A stretch of 13,395 bases of DNA from Smittium mucronatum (Eukaryota; Kickxellomycota; Harpellomycetes; Harpellales; Legeriomycetaceae), in NCBI GenBank assembly GCA_001953115.1, contig LSSL01000394.1, forward strand, positions 9,600-22,994, given 5' to 3'. Numbering within the stretch: the first letter of the stretch is position 1; each line of letters opens with the position of its first letter. Of this stretch, positions 9,429 through 13,395 are shown in pieces. Both the position numbers and the translations under genes were made by a program. The notes beneath the pieces are model-generated. The model searched no databases, had not been told where the DNA came from, and saw only the letters and a list, made by a program, of their open reading frames with translations.

Positions 9429-11000
9429 TTAGAAATTTTCGAAATTTTAAGCTTTATGACGTGTTTCCTTCCATCTCTTTTATATTTTTAACTAGTATAT
9501 CCCGTTTATCATTTATTTAATTATGTACCCCATTAAACTTGATCCTTACACTTTTGTTTACAATAAAGTTATTTTTAATTATATTTTTTATTTAATTTTA
9601 AACTCAAAACATTTTTTCACTTGTTTATATTGAATTTTTTATTAAATTACGGTGTTAAAAGATTTAATATTAAATATTTTATTTAATTGTGGGTGCAGTT
9701 ACAAATTTTATATCAATAATTCTTATAATATTTAAAAAATAATAATTTTCGGCATTCTTTCATAAAATTTATTAAATTTTTATAAACCTAATAAACAATT
9801 GTTAACTGTTTAAGCCTATAATGTTTTTAAATTAATTATTATTTAATGCGAAATGTTAAAAATTGTATAATTAATTTTTAAAATCTATCACTTTTAGTAA
9901 TAAAGTTGTATTTTTTTTCTTGAAATAGATTTAGTAAGTCTAAAAATTCTCAAAAAACAACCAATTAACATTTTTATCAATCCAAAAGTTATAATTAAAA
10001 TAAAAATAATGATATGGACTCTACTGAGTCTTACCAAGCTATTAATAATTTATTTTTTGTATGCGCTTATACAACTATAAAAATTTCTGATTTCGATTAT
10101 AAATTAATTTAAATTATATATTTTTGTAGCATTTTTTAATGAGATATATATAATATAATAGTTTTTTTTTATTCTAAAAATTTATTTTAAAATAATTTAG
10201 GTTTATTTTTGGTTTTTTTGGTTTGGAGCAACGAAATCCTATAAAATACATCTAATTCTATTTTATATAGTTTAAAAGTACAGGTTGACCAAAAAATAAT
10301 TTTAAAATGTTGCATAAATTCGCAAATAAGCAAAGATTAAATTCTTTTTTCATTGGAGATTCAATTTCAAAGTACAATAAATTTCTTTAAGATTGTAAAT
10401 AATTTTGCATTAAATATTACAGATTAAAAAATAAAAGAAATTTATAAAAATATCTATTTAAAATTATAATCAACACTAATTGTAAGTTACAATTTATATA
10501 ATAGAATTTTTTTGTTTTTGCTTTAATAATCATAAAAATTATTGAAAAGAATATCAAAAGAAAAAAAGAGCCTAATTGCCAAAGTTTATATCCGAAAAAA
10601 TAGTTGAAAATTTTAATTGAAATAAAATGGAAAGGTTTTATATAATGATTAAACCATAATAAGAATTAAATTACACAAGAGTTTTTATAAAAAATTTAGA
10701 TAGAATTATAAAAATCAAGTGAATTCTTCATCATTTTTTAAAAAAAATTCTTACTATCTATTATATAAAATTATATGTAAATTTAAATATCCATTGATTA
10801 ATTTTAGACATAAAAATTTCAAAATAATTCCGTAAATATAACAGCCAATATTACAGAGCTCATTTTTATTTATTTTATGATTCATAAAATGATCCCCCTT
10901 TTTTTTTTATGTGAAATTATTTTTAATGATAGTAAAAGTTCAATAAATTTTATAAAAAAATTTAGAAAAAAGAATATTTTTTATAAAATATTTCTTTCAA
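9429..11000. other. AT-rich spacer, no gene seen
   Basis: No intact gene. The patch 9460-9570 is slightly less AT-rich. At 10279-10309 a string TACAGGTTGACCAAAAAAT resembles the outer ends of Tc1/mariner-type elements, but no inverted partner was found. A short ATG frame at 10877-11065 is Lys/Phe/Ile-rich and uninformative. Confidence 0.45.
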
Positions 11001-11027
11001 CCCCTCTCAGCCACTATAAAAGCTTTT

Positions 11028-11105
11028 TATCTTTAGCTCATTGGTTTAAGGGGGCTATTAAATAACTTAAATTCTTTCGCTCATGAGTTCGAGGCAGGCA
11101 GGTGT
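11028..11105 (+). other. tRNA-like segment (A-box and B-box), possible tRNA relic or SINE head
   Basis: TTAGCTCATTGGTTTAAG (about 11033-11050) has the layout of a tRNA D-arm and RNA polymerase III A-box. GAGTTCGAGGC (11086-11096) resembles the T-loop and B-box (GTTCGA at 11087-11092). The position-8 to position-53 spacing is about 53 bases, roughly eight longer than in a standard tRNA, so it would need a long variable arm, an intron or insertions. A GCTC/GGGC D-stem can be drawn, but the T-stem does not pair beyond its closing G-C and no convincing acceptor stem is visible. It is therefore not a functional tRNA. A decayed tRNA copy or tRNA-derived SINE is possible. Confidence 0.27.
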
Positions 11106-11200
11106 CAATTATATTTAGCAGTTCTCACAAAAACTTTACACTGGTGATTAAAGCTTGTATTTATTTCAAATTAATATAAGAACGAGCCTCAAGGAGTGTT

Positions 11201-11551
11201 TCAATTATTAACAGCAGTGATCAATTTGAATTTTGAGTTTGATTTATTAAGTATGAACGGATTTATGTAGCTATGAACTAGCATGTATTTCATTGAGTTT
11301 TTAATCCTATCAGCAAAACTTTAATAAGATTTGTTCGAAAGTTTCAGTCAGATCGATTTTATAGAAAAGACGATTCTTTTCATAATTTTTGTAAAAATAT
11401 TATATATTAAATAGTTTATGGGTATCTTTGCAGGTCCCAATTCATCTTTTCTCGAAGTCACGGAGTAGAAGTTCAAATCAGTTACAGAAACTGGAGATTT
11501 ATCCGATTTTCTTTTCCACCTATTTATCGTAACATCGTTATCTGGTTGAAT
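11201..11551 (-). pseudogene. Reverse transcriptase fragment, frame-shifted and internally deleted
   Basis: Three overlapping minus-strand frames make up the domain. Frame 11348-11551 (67 codons) contains SRKDELG and then IPINYLIYNIF, fitting the KKDG and P-P-I-D-L-L stretches ahead of RT motif A. Frame 11310-11399 gives FYKIDLTETFEQI, a good match to the Ty3/Gypsy motif A pattern (K-I/L-D-L-x-x-x-F/Y-x-Q-I); its catalytic Asp codon is 11352-11354. Frame 11201-11320 gives FADRIKNS and then PFILNKSNSKF, resembling the region after the YxDD box and the L-N-x-x-K-x-K-F thumb motif. Motif B is absent, YxDD is at best degraded to FADR, and spacing is too short, implying an internal deletion at about 11310. 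The family call rests on pattern recognition. Confidence 0.55.
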
Positions 11552-12608
11552 TTAGAGTTTTAATTTTTATTTATATTGTCGGCCTTACTAAAGGGGTTTT
11601 CACCTTTTGGATTTGAACACAAAAATTTTTATACATCTTGCACTGCCGGCTACCTAGGTGAAAATTCTGGTCAAGATAAGTTACATACTGAGCCCAATAA
11701 TCCAGTTTTTTAAGTTTTACAACTTGATATAAAAACTCTTCCAAGGTGTATTGGTTTTTGAGAGAACTTTTTTTATCCCTAGTTTGGCTTGACCCCTTTC
11801 TATGGTTGTAATCTTACTCAAATGATCAATCAGTATGGCAGCCTTTTCGACTTAATCCTGGATCAGATTGAATCAGACTTCACCCATGCTAAAAGACTCA
11901 TTTCCGAAATATCCAATATGTATCTGAACCAAATTTATGAATTGCATTTTAAAGCTAACAGGTATTCAGGCCTCATAAAAATCAATATTCTACACAGAAT
12001 ACTTTTCTGGCTTTTTTATATTTATTCATTATTTTCTCATGCACCTCCCATTTTCTATTCATTATGCACCAAAAATAGGCACTTTTTTGATATATTGGAT
12101 TATTCTGTCTTGTAAAATTATATTATATGAATGTGAAACGGCGGAATTTACAGAAATGCAATATTTGAATTGTTGTAATTTAATGATATTTCGTCCAATC
12201 AGTACTTTGATATGATTTCAATTTCATACTTATCTCTCATTCGTCCAATATCACAGCATCATCAATCAAAATCTGTGAAACTATTCTAAATTTAAGTCAA
12301 AGGAAATATAAATCTTGAATATCCTTGAAAAGAACTATACTATAAAAATCGAATGAAATTGGTGAGACTGAGCAACATTGTATCAATCACCACAGGTAGG
12401 CAATGTGCTTGGGGAAATCATTTCCAATCTTAATAGCTAAATTTGGATATATATAACGTCTCTAGATATCATTATACTGCTTTCTTTAATCTCTTTATGG
12501 CAAACAGTTTGCACATTAAAGCGGCGTGGAGATCTTGATCATAATTTGATATTTTCGATATAGCATATGAAGGTTTTTATATTCTTAATTTTTCTTTGTC
12601 TCAAAATT
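11552..12608 (-). pseudogene. Eroded linker between protease and RT relics
   Basis: Minus-strand frames are broken every 20-50 codons. Longer open pieces include one through VEKAAILIDHLSKITTIERG (about 11735-11865), in the position of the protease-RT linker, and one through NHIKVLIGRNIIKLQQ (about 12070-12220). No motif was recognised. A 108-codon plus-strand frame (11789-12115, MTPFYGCNLTQ...) lies antisense to this part and is treated as a shadow. Also here are a 9-bp inverted repeat (TTTTCACCT 11597-11605, AGGTGAAAA 11656-11664) and the 10-base direct repeat TTCGTCCAAT at 12190 and 12240. Confidence 0.3.
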
Positions 12609-13015
12609 TCATATAGGGTGGTTTGCTAGGCGTTGCACTCCTCTTATTTTTGAAATCTGTCCTGTTCAAATACTAATATTGCGTATTTCTTATCTATTTG
12701 TGCCTATTTGGTAGCTATTGTTTTGGAAAATAACTTTGAAAGGGTCGAAATCAATCAAATTCTCCGAAAATTATCTAGTTCTTTCAAATCAAACTTTTCA
12801 GGCATTGACACTACTAAAACAGTGTCCAAATTAGTTGTGATTTCCCTAAAATCGTACATTAAATTGATAATTTGATAAAAAAATTTCTATTTTCGACAAT
12901 GGATTTTTTTTTCTGAGGTCACGAATTTCTGCTCTTCACTGATTAACATAAAACCTCTTGGATCCTTTTTTTGAGTGTATAAGTTAGTGCAATAATAAAA
13001 TTTGTCCATTTGATA
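12609..13015 (-). pseudogene. Retropepsin-like aspartyl protease fragment
   Basis: The minus-strand frame 12755-13015 is open for 86 codons except for one in-frame TAG (12887-12889). It contains ITTNLDTVLVVSMPEKF, which fits the retropepsin active-site pattern hydrophobic-D-T/S-G-A-x-x-S-V-M/I-P, but with Val where the active enzyme needs Gly. A -/+ frame change near 12760 leads to frame 12609-12764, with two internal stops. It includes FDPFKVIFQNNSYQIGT and RGVQRLANHPI, resembling the central strands and the pre-ILG segment of Gypsy proteases. The missing Gly and the stops mean it is dead. Domain identification is by eye; a chance resemblance is possible, but the position upstream of the RT relic supports it. 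Confidence 0.45.
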
Positions 13016-13124
13016 CTAATGCCACACATTAAATTTAGTTTCTGTCTGTTTTTATCAGTATTTCCACATATTAATTCTGCAGTTATTCCCAGTAGATCCA
13101 TTTTCCAATTAACAAATTATTATT
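13016..13124 (-). other. Broken sequence between the 77-codon frame and the protease relic
   Basis: Minus-strand frames contain several stops. A short open piece, LENGSTGNNCRINMWKY, ends in two consecutive stops at about 13053-13058 in the same frame as the protease relic. The overlapping plus-strand frame (13010-13204) has no protein-like features and is taken as a shadow. Confidence 0.3.
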
Positions 13125-13358
13125 CTAAATTTCAAGCTTTTTATTTTTTTCAGTTATTAAATTTTTATTTTTATCATGCACTGGGCCGTCTGAAATGCTC
13201 CTGAGCGTGTTCCCAGTGTATGATTTGATTGTTTTCCAGTATTTTTGAGAGTTATTAAAAATAATTGTTTCATATGGTAATTTAATTTTATTTATCGTAG
13301 TAAATTTTGTGAACAAGTTAATTTTCATAAATTGAGTTATTTGAATATTCATTACCAA
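13125..13358 (-). pseudogene. 77-codon frame upstream of the pol relic, possibly gag-side remnant
   Basis: The minus-strand frame begins with Met at 13358 (MVMNIQITQFMK...) and continues to WKTIKSYTGNTLRS and a Lys/Asn-rich tail ending at TAA 13125-13127. It sits just upstream of the protease relic in transcription order and shares its less extreme base composition, so it may be a surviving piece of the gag or gag-pol region. No CCHC zinc knuckle was found. Frames this long can arise by chance here, so this is weak. Confidence 0.22.
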
Positions 13359-13395
13359 TTAAGTAATTTTGCCAAGCCGATAATCTCTAAATTTA

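Larger units (their letters stand above)
11201..13015 (-). mobile_element. Degenerate Ty3/Gypsy-type pol relic (protease then reverse transcriptase)
   Basis: On the minus strand a retropepsin-like region (13015 down to 12609) is followed by an RT-like region (11551 down to 11201), the domain order of Ty3/Gypsy and related pol genes. The frame changes several times and in-frame stops are scattered throughout, so nothing is expressible as a polyprotein. The region is visibly less AT-rich than the desert to its left, as expected for a later insertion still drifting toward local composition. No RNase H, integrase or long terminal repeats were recognised. The 5' part would lie toward or past the right edge of the window. 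The 3' part seems lost before about 11200. Confidence 0.5.

Noticed and set aside
10877..11065. 62-codon plus-strand ATG frame
   Set aside because: Lys/Phe/Ile/Ser-rich, no motif, within the length expected by chance at this composition, and overlaps the tRNA-like segment.
12190..12249. Exact direct repeat TTCGTCCAAT with a 50-base period
   Set aside because: Only two copies, and the intervening 50-base units do not align, so it is neither a tandem array nor CRISPR-like.
12600..12680. tRNA-like reading of GGTTTGCTAGGCGTTGCACTC ... GTTCAAATAC
   Set aside because: The T-stem does not close, no acceptor stem pairs, and the stretch is better explained as the minus-strand protease relic.
13010..13204. 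64-codon plus-strand ATG frame
   Set aside because: Antisense to the pol relic and the 77-codon minus frame. No domain; its hydrophobic residues come from T-rich sequence.
1..13395. Bacterial operon, phage or CRISPR content
   Set aside because: No ribosome-binding-site/ORF series, no repeat-spacer array and no dense coding; the layout is that of a eukaryotic intergenic region.

Overview
The window looks like a gene-poor, extremely A+T-rich stretch of a eukaryotic nuclear genome. Coding density is far too low for a bacterium or phage. One intronless gene for a small secreted protein sits among very long AT-rich spacers, transposon ends and a decayed retrotransposon. This fits an AT-rich microsporidian with a bloated genome (Edhazardia aedis or Anncaliia-like), but that is inference from composition and layout only. 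No gene here identifies the species, and other AT-rich eukaryotes cannot be excluded.

Layout: bases 1-906 are one non-autonomous DNA-transposon-like (MITE-like) unit with near-perfect 99-base terminal inverted repeats. Each repeat carries an inward-facing ATG, and a 67-codon frame starts in the right one. A diverged piece of a related end follows at 921-961. Bases 1405-2088 (minus strand) hold the only confident protein gene: 227 residues with a signal peptide and no recognised family. From about 2.2 to 11.0 kb there is an AT desert with no credible intact gene. It has only short, less AT-rich islets with protein-like open frames (2522-2732, 9312-9428) and simple AT repeats.

From about 11.0 kb to the right edge the DNA is visibly less AT-rich and holds a ruined retroelement on the minus strand. 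A retropepsin-like segment (12609-13015) is followed, in the order expected for Ty3/Gypsy pol, by a reverse-transcriptase segment (11201-11551) with a recognisable KIDL...FEQI motif A. The relic is broken by frameshifts and in-frame stops, and the stretch between motif A and the RT thumb is missing or collapsed. A tRNA-like promoter pair (A-box/B-box) lies just beyond it at about 11034-11097.

No operon or pathway can be inferred. The window reads as one secreted-protein gene in a graveyard of mobile elements that have drifted toward A+T.
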